Part shown: in pieces, positions 8,904-15,725 of the stretch
Position numbering within the stretch: the stretch's first letter is position 1
Layout of the letters: each line of letters starts with the position of its first letter
From: Oscillospiraceae bacterium
Lineage (GTDB): Bacteria; Bacillota; Clostridia; Oscillospirales; Acutalibacteraceae
Assembly (NCBI GenBank): GCA_009779495.1
Contig: WRED01000021.1
Span: 1 to 36,036, forward strand
DNA length: 36,036 bases
Reading direction: 5' to 3'
Made by a program: the position numbers and the translations under genes
Notes under the pieces: generated by a model
What the model was told of the DNA's origin: nothing
Seen by the model: the letters and a program-made list of their open reading frames with translations, nothing else
Databases searched by the model: none

Positions 8904-9005
8904 CATAACCCTCTCTGAGAGTTATGACCGAGGAGTATTTTCAACGCTCCTCGGCGCAAAACCAAACGTTTTGCAAGGAGTCTAATGGACAAAAGATTTT
9001 CTTGA
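8904..9005 (+). promoter_or_regulatory. structured mRNA leader with three hairpins and a six-codon upstream reading frame
   Basis: Three consecutive stem-loops follow the promoter: CATAAC/GTTATG (8904-8909/8921-8926) with an inner CTC/GAG; CCGAGGAG/CTCCTCGG (8928-8935/8947-8954), eight perfect pairs; and GCAAAAC/GTTTTGC (8956-8962/8968-8974), seven perfect pairs. They are followed by AAGGAG, then ATG 8985 with a six-codon frame (MDKRFS) ending TGA at 9003-9005. That stop abuts the main ribosome binding site. The arrangement resembles a cis-regulatory leader. I do not recognise a known riboswitch. Confidence 0.45.
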
Positions 9006-9020
9006 AAGGGTGATCATATC

Positions 9021-10079
9021 TTGGAGCTTATTTCTCTCGCGGTGAAACAGGCGCTTTTAGGATTCACGGCAGTTGTAAGAGGTTTGTGGATCCTGCCCGC
9101 CGTCATTTGCCTGTCCATTTTTAACGGCAATCTGTTCAGCTGGGCCAGCATGGCTTTCACCGGCAGCTATCTGCAAACGGACGGTCTGGCGGTCTATGAC
9201 AGCGAGATACCCGGCGACAAAATCCATTTCCTGCGCACCGGCGGCAGCGACGCGATCCTGCTTGAAAGCAACGGTCTTTTCGCGATGGTGGACGCCGCCG
9301 AGGACAGCGACAATCTCAAAAACGATCCCTCGCTCAGATTGGACGGTTGGGAAGAATATGTGCTTGATTACGTCAAGCGCGCGGCGGGAGACGCGCAGGG
9401 CAAGGTCACGCTGGAGTTCGTTTTAGGCACCCATTCCCATTCTGACCACATCGGCGGCTTTGACACGCTTATCCTCGACCCTGACGTCACGGTCAAAAAG
9501 GCGTTTCTCAAGCGCTATGACAATGAGAACATGCTGTCCTACGAGCAGGAATGGGACAATCAGGAGGTCTATGACCAAATGGTTTCGGCGCTTGAACTGC
9601 GCGGCGTGCCGCTTATACAGGATATCCCGGCTGAATCTTTCTCTTTCGGCAATTTCACGGTGACGATTTTCAACGGCGAATACAATAACACAACCGGCGA
9701 CGAAAACGAAAGCTCCCTGGGCGTTTTGGTTGAGTCCGGCGGAAATAGGGCTTTTCTGGCCGGAGACATAAACAACTTCGGCAAAACGGAGGACCGCATA
9801 TCGAAAGTCATCGGCAAGGTTGACCTGCTTAAGGCGGGACACCACGGGCATCCCGGATCAAGCACCCTGCCCTTTGTCTACAGGCTGAACCCGGACGCTG
9901 TCATCTTTACCGCCTACGGTGAAAACGTCAACGGGTTAGTGCTCAACACTTTCGCTATCGCGGCTAACCCGGCTATGATGAGCACGGGCGATTTCGGTGG
10001 AGTAGCGGCTGTGTTCAGCGGCGGTAAGATCAATTATTACGCGATAAACGAATTCGCTGTGCCGCTGGAAAGCAAGTAA
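9021..10079 (+). CDS. ComEC-like metallo-beta-lactamase fold protein, membrane anchored
   Basis: This 352-residue protein starts with TTG 9021; GAAAGGGTGATC upstream nearly matches the full anti-Shine-Dalgarno sequence. One hydrophobic helix at about residues 14-35 anchors it. The rest is an MBL domain with THSHSDH at residues 137-143 (metal ligands H138, H140, D142, H143) and a later KAGHHGHPGSS segment typical of the C-terminal MBL domain of ComEC/Rec2. The large competence channel domain of ComEC is absent, so this is a stand-alone relative. Such proteins are often predicted to hydrolyse phosphodiesters, possibly nucleic acid, outside the membrane; its substrate is unknown. A terminator follows the gene closely. 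Confidence 0.82.
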   Translation: MELISLAVKQALLGFTAVVRGLWILPAVICLSIFNGNLFSWASMAFTGSYLQTDGLAVYDSEIPGDKIHFLRTGGSDAILLESNGLFAMVDAAEDSDNLKNDPSLRLDGWEEYVLDYVKRAAGDAQGKVTLEFVLGTHSHSDHIGGFDTLILDPDVTVKKAFLKRYDNENMLSYEQEWDNQEVYDQMVSALELRGVPLIQDIPAESFSFGNFTVTIFNGEYNNTTGDENESSLGVLVESGGNRAFLAGDINNFGKTEDRISKVIGKVDLLKAGHHGHPGSSTLPFVYRLNPDAVIFTAYGENVNGLVLNTFAIAANPAMMSTGDFGGVAAVFSGGKINYYAINEFAVPLESK

Positions 10080-10104
10080 TTAAGTACCCTGAGAATCTGT
10101 GTAA

Positions 10105-10145
10105 AAAAGCCGCGAAGTCGATTGTGTAAAGACTTTGCGGCTTTT
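10105..10145 (+). terminator. rho-independent terminator of the MBL-fold gene
   Basis: AAAAGCCGCGAAGTC (10105-10119) pairs with GACTTTGCGGCTTTT (10131-10145) with one G-U wobble, followed by GTTTTTTT. It sits 25 bases past the stop and just before a family A foldback. Confidence 0.88.
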
Positions 10146-10153
10146 GTTTTTTT

Positions 10154-10264
10154 ACCCCTCCGCCCCTGCGGGGCACCTCCCCTTGCAGGGGAGGCTTGGG
10201 AACATAAGATGCAATTGCCAAAGCCTTCCCTGTAAGGGGAGGTGCCCCGCAGGGGCGGAGGGGT
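10154..10264. repeat. GC-rich foldback repeat (family A), copy 2 of 3
   Basis: This 111-base palindrome runs from ACCCCTCCGCCCC to GGGCGGAGGGGT. The arms pair nearly throughout and each contains the nested palindrome CTCCCCTTGCAGGGGAG or a close variant. The outer 20 or so bases differ from copy 1 on both arms together (CGCCCCTGCGGGG against CGGCGCTTCGTGCC), so pairing is kept while sequence changes. It lies between convergent genes. Confidence 0.85.
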
Positions 10265-10277
10265 TTCCCTGATTCCT

Positions 10278-11636
10278 CTACAGGCTCGCCGCCGCGACGC
10301 TCTGTCCCACCCGGCGGTTTTTCTCGTCCGGCACGTGGACATTGAAATCATAGCCGGCATATTCCTCGCCGAGAACCTGCTTCGCGGTACGGACGATTAT
10401 ATTCCCGCCCTCGCCCGACATGACTCTCCCGAGCAACAGAACGTGCTTAAAGCCATAAAAATCCCAGTAATAGGGCAGCGTATGCCCTAAATAGCACCCG
10501 AGCGACCTGAAAACATCGGCGGCACGGGAATCGTCTTTCTCGAGCAGGGCCTGAACGGCGTTCAGTTTTTCGCCCGGAGTAGCGCCGGACTCAAGCTCAA
10601 TGCCGGCATTCGCCGCCAGCTTGATAACCGCGTCCTGCGAAAAATACTTCACGCCGCAGCCAATGTCGCCCGACCATTCGTCGGCCATGGCGTTTTCACA
10701 GGCGTCCACAGGCGCGAAAGCAAGCTCGTTGAGCCATCCCGTGATGTTTCCGTTTTTGTCAACAAATCCGCCCGCTTCACTTGTGCCCATGGCGATGCCC
10801 AGCACGTTATTGTCCGAAAGCTCCATCGCGCCGGCGAGGGCCGTCACGTCGCCGTCGTTTATGACGCTCAAAGGCACATCGCCGATTTCTTTCGCGGCGC
10901 GGATGTAAATGTCACGCACCTTTTTGTCGAAGTCCTGTGGCGGAACCTTCAAAAACAGCGAAGCCACCATCGTTTGGTTATCGATGTAAATCCCCGCCGA
11001 GCTGACGCCAATGGCGTCCACGCGGGGCATTTTCGCGGCGGCTGTTTTGAACGCGCTCACGATCTCGCCAAAGTGATAATCGGGATCAGCCGTGGTTTTG
11101 GGATGCCACACGACCTCCTCGCTGTATACCGCTTCGCCGTCAATGACCGCCGAAACCTTGCGGTCGCTGCCGCCCGCGTCAAACCCGATGCGGCAGCCGC
11201 TTACATGGCCGCCCACGGCTTTTGCCTGCTCCATCTGCGCGGGCTTTTCGGAGAGCGGAAGAGACGCCGCCTCAAACCCACGCCCATAGACCTTTGTCAT
11301 GAATCTGCTGTCGAAAGCGCGCTTGCCGGTTTCGCTGTAGACCTCCGCGATGTAGGCCGCGATCCCGTCGTCCCCGCAGATCGTCACCTTGTATCCGCCT
11401 TTCACCCACAGCAGGAATTTAACCGTCCGCTCGATATAAAAACGGTCGGCAAGCACATTCTCCCTGGTGATAAAGGTGTCATAAACGGCGCGCAGACCGT
11501 CGTTTCGCTCCACGCAAACGGAGACCGGCTTTTTTGCCTTTTTCAAAAACTCCTTCTGAAAAAGCGACATGGGGATGAATTGCTCATCCAAAACGGGAAC
11601 GTTTTTGATGCTGATGCCGATGCCGAGAAAATTCAT
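10278..11636 (-). CDS. ROK/ASKHA-like sugar kinase or regulator family protein
   Basis: This 452-residue protein has an N-terminal portion of about 155 residues without a family I recognise, then an actin-like ATPase module. IGFDAGGSDRKVSAVIDGE (about residues 159-177) is a phosphate-1 loop, VDAIGVSSAGIYID is the next strand, and VINDGDVTALAGAMEL carries the Asp of the ROK/hexokinase active site (ND). A GIAMGTSEAGG segment is the phosphate-2 loop. The zinc-binding CxCGxxGC motif of classical ROK proteins is missing, so a BadF/N-acetylglucosamine kinase-like or ROK-like relative is equally possible. ATG 11636 has CGGAGATC upstream. It is 22 bases downstream of the flavin reductase gene and probably in the same transcript. 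Confidence 0.65.
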   Translation of the reverse strand: MNFLGIGISIKNVPVLDEQFIPMSLFQKEFLKKAKKPVSVCVERNDGLRAVYDTFITRENVLADRFYIERTVKFLLWVKGGYKVTICGDDGIAAYIAEVYSETGKRAFDSRFMTKVYGRGFEAASLPLSEKPAQMEQAKAVGGHVSGCRIGFDAGGSDRKVSAVIDGEAVYSEEVVWHPKTTADPDYHFGEIVSAFKTAAAKMPRVDAIGVSSAGIYIDNQTMVASLFLKVPPQDFDKKVRDIYIRAAKEIGDVPLSVINDGDVTALAGAMELSDNNVLGIAMGTSEAGGFVDKNGNITGWLNELAFAPVDACENAMADEWSGDIGCGVKYFSQDAVIKLAANAGIELESGATPGEKLNAVQALLEKDDSRAADVFRSLGCYLGHTLPYYWDFYGFKHVLLLGRVMSGEGGNIIVRTAKQVLGEEYAGYDFNVHVPDEKNRRVGQSVAAASL

Positions 11637-11658
11637 ATACTTATGATCTCCGATCTAT

Positions 11659-12324
11659 TTATTTTGCATTCCACTCAATGGGATCGCCCTGCTCGATGAT
11701 CCCGGGCCCAAACGACGCTATCTCTCCTGTTTCCGGGTTGGTAGGCTGGTCAACCTGATATAAGTACCCGGTTTTTCCATACCTGCCGAGCTTGCTTTGG
11801 TCGTAGCGGTCACTGTCCATGCAGATGTTGACGGCTTTCACCGCAACCGTTATGTCGCGGCTTCCCCTGCAAAGCTTACGCTCCCATAAAAACTCGCATT
11901 CGATATTGAGAAAGCACTCTTTGATCCGCGGCGCGTTCACCTTCGCGGCTTTTTCCGCCGTCAGGCCGGAGGCGGTGATTTCATCCGTCTCGAACTGATT
12001 GTTTCCAATCGTTTTTGAGCAGCGGTCATATATGTCGTTCGAGGGGAAATTCAGCACGCAAACGCCGGTTTTTTTCAGCGATTTATACATGTGCCCGCTT
12101 TTTGAGACCTTGCCCATAATACAGATGAAATCGTCTGTTCCGGATCCGACAAAGGTTGACCAGGATTGTAGGCTGGCGTTTTCCTTTCCGTTTGATTTCC
12201 AGCCTGTGACGACGAATACCAGTGACGGCATGGCTGTCACAAAATCGTACCATGAGAAGCCGCCGCAGCATTTACACCAATGATCGGTGATTGTTTGCGG
12301 CCTTGCGGAGAATTCTTTTTTCAC
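11659..12324 (-). CDS. flavin reductase-like (DIM6/NTAB family) protein
   Basis: GTG at 12322-12324 is the best start, since GGAGG lies nine bases upstream; the reading frame upstream of it runs through a repeat element. The 221-residue product has the split-barrel FMN-binding fold: WYDFVTAMPSLVFVVTGWKSNGKENASLQSWSTFVGSGTD near the N terminus (the flavin-binding strand-loop) and SGHMYKSLKKTGVCVLNFPS in the middle. Members bind FMN and act as NAD(P)H:flavin oxidoreductases or FMN electron carriers; many anaerobe homologues have unknown partners. Three cysteines (CKCC) sit near residue 17. It precedes the ROK-like gene in the same direction. Confidence 0.8.
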   Translation of the reverse strand: MKKEFSARPQTITDHWCKCCGGFSWYDFVTAMPSLVFVVTGWKSNGKENASLQSWSTFVGSGTDDFICIMGKVSKSGHMYKSLKKTGVCVLNFPSNDIYDRCSKTIGNNQFETDEITASGLTAEKAAKVNAPRIKECFLNIECEFLWERKLCRGSRDITVAVKAVNICMDSDRYDQSKLGRYGKTGYLYQVDQPTNPETGEIASFGPGIIEQGDPIEWNAK

Positions 12325-12372
12325 AGGACAACGCCTCCTTTTTATTGATTCAAAAGCTTTCCGAATAGTTGA

Positions 12373-12477
12373 ACCCCTCCGGCGCTGCGCGCCACCTCCC
12401 CTTGCAGGGGAGGCAGTGGCTGCCGGTCGCTCAAGCCTCCCCTGCAAGGGGAGGTAGGCACGCAGGGCCGGAGGGGT
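12373..12477. repeat. GC-rich foldback repeat (family A), copy 3 of 3
   Basis: This 105-base palindrome runs from ACCCCTCCGGCGCTGCGCGCC to GGCCGGAGGGGT and contains two nested CTCCCCTTGCAGGGGAG-type palindromes. It lies between the frameshifted gene and the flavin reductase gene on the minus strand, upstream of the latter's ribosome binding site. Confidence 0.85.
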
Positions 12478-12505
12478 TAGGCAAAATAAAAGTCTAAAAG
12501 AGCCA

Positions 12506-13625
12506 TTAAATAAAGCCCTTTCGCAGTTCTTCAAGCATATATTCATCGTGGTCGCGGACAAACGCGAAACAGTCCACAAGCATGCGGCGTATGGCTCTGT
12601 TTTTTAACCCTTTTGCCCAATCAAGCTTATCCCCGCCCATATATTCACCGATTCCGCGCCACGCAATCCATAACACATCATGGCTTGTCCAACATAGCCT
12701 GTTTATCTCGTTAAGCGCTATAACCTCTTTGTGCGGCTCTTTACCCGCTCTCAATGGATTCACGGCGTATCCGAGCATTGCCCGCTGGTCTATCGGCTGA
12801 CCTATCCAGCCGGAAATGCGGTCACGCATTTTTAACAGTTCATCATCGTTCAGATTCTCGAAGTTCTCGTCATTCAACATGAAATCCACCGTATTGCTAT
12901 AAAACTTTTTCTCTTTCATGCTCTCCATGATTTTTATGCCGCGCATGAATACGTCTTGAATGGTTACGGCAGGTTTTTTCTTTTTTCCTAAAGTAAACGC
13001 GTGCCCTCCTTTTTCGTACCAGTCAGGCATAATGAACATACCATTTTCATCATACCCTGCCGGTGAGGCCGCAGGTTTGCCCCAATAACCCTGTGAACCG
13101 TCAAAACCGTATAAAGTACCGTTATCATCATAGCCTGTTATCAAAACCCATTGATATGTTGTGCCGAATAAGGCTAAAACCGGGACATCTTTGTCAATTG
13201 AGATTTTTATTTCGTTAAAAACCAATTCTTTGTTGTTGCCGGGAAAAATCAACTCATCAAAATCATATCCAGCGTAATCAAAAACAAAGCCTATGTACCA
13301 ATCAAACTCTCGGAGCATCACATTACAAGTTTGATTCCAATCGTCTTTCATGTGATCGTCATTTGATAAATCAATCTGTAAAAAGCCGAACCCGGTCACA
13401 GCGGTATACAGATTATATAGCTCCTCATGCTTTTTGTTAATCGGAACTAAATCTTTGCATTGACCGCAGTTGATACAGCTGCCCTTTTGACTGCCGCAAA
13501 AAAAAATCACAATTTTTATCCGTAATCCCATCGGCGCGCATGAGCATGGACACAAGGCAAGCCGTAAACCGCACGGTTTCACACCCGTTCGGAAAATTTA
13601 CGACATCCGAAATTATTTTTTTCAC
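12506..13625 (-). pseudogene. BtrH/papain-like peptidase-fold gene with an apparent frameshift
   Basis: Two overlapping frames make one gene. GTG 13625 (GGAG ten bases upstream) begins MKKIISDVVNFPNGCETVRF, with an intact TACLVSMLMRADGITDKNCDFF. At a run of nine T on the coding strand (13498-13506) the frame must shift to continue as GSQKGSCINCGQCKDL and the rest to 12506. The joined protein has about 370 residues. The N-terminal Cys followed by a helix and a later ITGYDDNGTLYGFDG segment look like the cysteine-protease-like fold of C39/BtrH_N proteins. This assignment is tentative. The frameshift may be real decay, slippage-based switching or an assembly error. The gene is clearly AT-richer than its neighbours, suggesting transfer. 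Confidence 0.6.
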
Positions 13626-13692
13626 TTTACAATTTCTCCGCTTTTTTGTTTTTATTACACTGCATAATTATTGTAGCTACTCTTTTTTTAAA

Positions 13693-13995
13693 TCAAACAA
13701 TTGATTCATATAAGTCGTTCCATTCAGGATTCATGCTTTCTATCAATTCCAACTTTTTCTTTCTTGGACCGCCTTTTATCCGCTTTTCCTGTTCAATAGC
13801 AGTCGTGATCGAATCATGTGCTTCATAATAACCGAGTTTATCAACGTCATACTCGCTTGTAAAACCCCCTGTCAATTTATTTTTATGTTCGTATACACGT
13901 TTTATAAGATTCGAGGTAACTCCTATATACAACGTGCCATTTCTTTTGTTGAATAAAATATATACATAACCCTGTTTCGTGTTTTCCACCTCCAA
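13693..13995 (-). CDS. GIY-YIG nuclease-fold protein
   Basis: This 100-residue protein is the size of stand-alone GIY-YIG domains of the YhbQ/UPF0213 type. It has GYVYIL (residues 9-14), then YIGVTSNLIKRVYEHKN with the catalytic Arg near residue 32, and EQEKRIKGGPRKKKLELIE with the metal-binding Glu near residue 68. Biological roles of these small proteins are poorly defined; DNA cleavage is the family activity. The annotated TTG start at 13995 is uncertain, since the nearest GGAGG lies just inside it and no ATG is available in frame. It is AT-rich like the gene downstream. Confidence 0.8.
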   Translation of the reverse strand: MEVENTKQGYVYILFNKRNGTLYIGVTSNLIKRVYEHKNKLTGGFTSEYDVDKLGYYEAHDSITTAIEQEKRIKGGPRKKKLELIESMNPEWNDLYESIV

Positions 13996-14059
13996 ATCCT
14001 TTTGCAGAAGATGTTTCGGCCATATGTGCGTGAATATTATAGATGCCGGGTAAAGTTCA

Positions 14060-14224
14060 CGTCATTGCGAGCGCGAAAAAAGGTTGGGCGACAGCAATGT
14101 TTGTGCGCGAAGCAATCCAGTTGGCAAACAGTTCAGAGATTGAAAAAAACAAAGTTGCAGAACTGGATTGCTTCGCGCACCGACCTTGTTGTAAAAAAAA
14201 CGTTTCTCTGCGCTCGCAATGACG
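14060..14224. repeat. foldback repeat with CGTCATTGCGAGCGC ends
   Basis: The left end CGTCATTGCGAGCGC (from 14060) matches the right end GCGCTCGCAATGACG (14210-14224) in inverted orientation. Inside, GCGCGAAGCAATCCAG (14106-14121) pairs with CTGGATTGCTTCGCGC (14163-14178). The 165-base unit has no coding content. Similar CATTGCGAGCG...GCGAAGCAATCC palindromes are widespread in bacterial genomes, so this is most likely a miniature inverted-repeat element. It lies between GIY-YIG and PIG-L genes. Confidence 0.85.
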
Positions 14225-14293
14225 CCTGACTTCTACCTGTTATCTATTATTTCAACCCGTGTTTCACATTGTCAACTGTATTACAAACAGGTT

Positions 14294-15139
14294 CTACGAA
14301 AGCGCCGCAATCCGCCCGTTAATCTCAGCCCTGAACTCGTCAATATACCCGCCAATGAAATCACAGGGATCAACATCGCCGTCAATAAGCTCCGTTATGT
14401 CCAGCCCATAGGTAACGCTTTCGGCCTCGTCCACGTCGTGGCTCGCGAAAAACGTGGCGTTGGCCAGGCGGCGGCCGACAGTCGCCAGGTCATAGCGCTT
14501 GCCCCCGGTGATCTGGCTGTCATAAACGCCCAAAATCGCCGCCGAAACATTCGGGTGCGCGCTTGTGTCAAGCACGAGCTTGTCCTCGTCGCGCAGCCAG
14601 TCAAGACTGCGCCACACCTCAAGCGAAACCACCTTTTCCGGGCGTTTTTCTTTCGGTACGCCTTTCAAGGCGCGGATGACGTTCAGCGCGACGGCCACGT
14701 GCGTGTCATGCTTGTCCGCGAGATTGTGGGTGTAAAGCGTTTTCGGCGAGCAAGCAAGGATGATCTCCCGCAGCTCGTCGATCAGCGTTTCGTTGCGCGG
14801 CGCTTTTACCTCCGAACTCTTATACGCAAGCAGGAACTGTGCGGAATATCTGCCGATCTCGGCGGCCATCTTCTGCTCCTGCGCCCGAACAACTTTCATG
14901 TTCTCGTCCGTGTAGTTTTCATAGACGCCGCTTCTGGGCGAGCCGGCCCCGTCGGTCACCGTGACGCCGGTGAACCATTTATCCGTTTTACCGAAGCATT
15001 CGATGATCGGCGCGTAGGCCATGATCTCGATGTCGTCCTGATGCGCCGCGATACAAAGAGCGGTCGTGCGCGGCAGGGCTTCGGCCAAGTCTGCTTGGTC
15101 GGGTATGAACAGCTTCGCGGCGGAGTTTTGGAGTTTCAT
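14294..15139 (-). CDS. PIG-L family deacetylase
   Basis: This 281-residue protein has the zinc site of the PIG-L/LmbE superfamily. AAHQDDIEIMAYA (about residues 31-43) replaces the usual AHPDD with AHQDD, and HNLADKHDTHVAVAL (about residues 143-157) provides the HxxxH-type second ligand set. Members remove N-acetyl groups from N-acetylglucosamine conjugates such as bacillithiol or mycothiol precursors and glycolipids. The substrate here is unknown. ATG 15139 follows GAGGTG by about nine bases. It has a strong promoter with an overlapping palindrome at 15199-15252 and a TAGA-type repeat in its 5' leader. It appears to be a single-gene transcript. Confidence 0.85.
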   Translation of the reverse strand: MKLQNSAAKLFIPDQADLAEALPRTTALCIAAHQDDIEIMAYAPIIECFGKTDKWFTGVTVTDGAGSPRSGVYENYTDENMKVVRAQEQKMAAEIGRYSAQFLLAYKSSEVKAPRNETLIDELREIILACSPKTLYTHNLADKHDTHVAVALNVIRALKGVPKEKRPEKVVSLEVWRSLDWLRDEDKLVLDTSAHPNVSAAILGVYDSQITGGKRYDLATVGRRLANATFFASHDVDEAESVTYGLDITELIDGDVDPCDFIGGYIDEFRAEINGRIAALS

Positions 15140-15154
15140 ATGGTTGACACCTCG

Positions 15155-15190
15155 TTAGACATTAGATTTTAGACGGTAGTTTTAGATATG
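15155..15190. repeat. TAGA-rich repeat (family C) in the PIG-L leader
   Basis: TTAGACATTAGATTTTAGAC followed by GGTAGTTTTAGATATGGT matches, unit by unit, the TAGACATTAGATTTTAGA arm at 23853-23889 read on the opposite strand. It lies between the PIG-L promoter and its ribosome binding site. Confidence 0.6.
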
Positions 15191-15198
15191 GTCAGGGC

Positions 15199-15252
15199 AC
15201 GCGGCGCGATTGAGTTCGACTATATTTTAGCTGAATCGCGCCGCGTTGTCAA
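15199..15252 (-). promoter_or_regulatory. PIG-L promoter with overlapping palindrome
   Basis: On the minus strand TTGACA (15247-15252) and TAAAAT (15224-15229) are separated by exactly 17 bases, a near-perfect sigma-A promoter. One arm of the perfect inverted repeat ACGCGGCGCGATT/AATCGCGCCGCGT fills the -35/-10 spacer (15234-15246) and the other lies just past the start site (15199-15211). Two inverted half-sites in these positions are typical of repressor operators. The regulator is unknown. Confidence 0.7.
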
Positions 15253-15315
15253 GAAAAATCACGTCAAACGCATGAGTTAAAAAATTGTGAATAAGATCGC
15301 ATTTTACATGATATC

Positions 15316-15339
15316 GCGGGGTCGCCTTGCGATCCCCGC
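15316..15339. repeat. short hairpin, GCGACC/GCAAGG type
   Basis: GCGGGG (15316-15321) pairs with CCCCGC (15334-15339) around TCGCCTTGCGAT. It belongs with the hairpins at 1831-1851 and 7814-7836. The rest of 15253-15438 shows no gene or other clear structure. Confidence 0.45.
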
Positions 15340-15438
15340 CCTACCCCTGAAGCATGCTTCATTCGTGCGTTTGCCGCGCTGAAAAAAAACTGTTGATTTT
15401 CTGTCCGTTATGAGTTATTCTATATAGATAGAGAGATA

Positions 15439-15534
15439 TACTCCTTAACGCCTTAAAATTACAGCAAAAAAACGCGCAAAACCCGTATATCAAAGTTTTT
15501 ACTTATTTTTTGCGGATTTTATAGTCGTTAAGTA
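15439..15534. repeat. TACT/AGTA hairpin element (family B), copy 1 of 3
   Basis: This 96-base element starts TACTCCTTAACG and ends CGTTAAGTA. The arms pair imperfectly (TTAACG with CGTTAA, AAAAT with ATTTT, GCAAAAAA with TTTTTTGC). Its core, CAAAAAAACGCGCAAAACCC then GTATATCAAA, matches the cores of copies at 20280-20380 and 32541-32641. It lies upstream of uxaC and its right end overlaps the next foldback. Confidence 0.75.
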
Positions 15535-15695
15535 ACCGCCGATTAAATCGGGGTCGTCGTATTGCCGAGAGATTTTCCCGTCAGATTGTCTGAAATTTTA
15601 CAGATAATCCTGTCGGATATCAAGAAATTTCGAGCAATCTGACGGGAAAATATCCGGCTAGACGGCGGCATCCGATTTAATCAGTGGTTACTTAA
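15528..15695. repeat. 168-base nested foldback upstream of uxaC
   Basis: The ends TTAAGTAACC (15528-15537) and GGTTACTTAA (15686-15695) are inverted repeats, continuing with GATTAAATCGG/CCGATTTAATC. Inside are a perfect 17-base pair of arms, ATTTTCCCGTCAGATTG (15572-15588) with its complement (15635-15651), and GAAATTT/AAATTTC. No coding frame is present. It ends 30 bases before the uxaC start and may contain or affect its promoter. Confidence 0.8.
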
Positions 15696-15725
15696 GCAGT
15701 ATAGAAAGAAATGGAGATGTTTTTT

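Noticed and set aside
8606-8990. Possible replication origin in the AT-rich stretch
   Set aside because: Only one TTATCCAGA-like site occurs, and there is no dnaA, dnaN or DnaA-box cluster.
11659-12579. Longer 306-residue form of the flavin reductase-like gene
   Set aside because: The extra N-terminal 85 residues are read through the family A foldback and lack a ribosome binding site; GTG 12324 has GGAGG.
14219-15172. Long plus-strand open frame of 317 codons
   Set aside because: It is antisense to the PIG-L gene, which has catalytic motifs, promoter and ribosome binding site; the frame is a codon-bias shadow.
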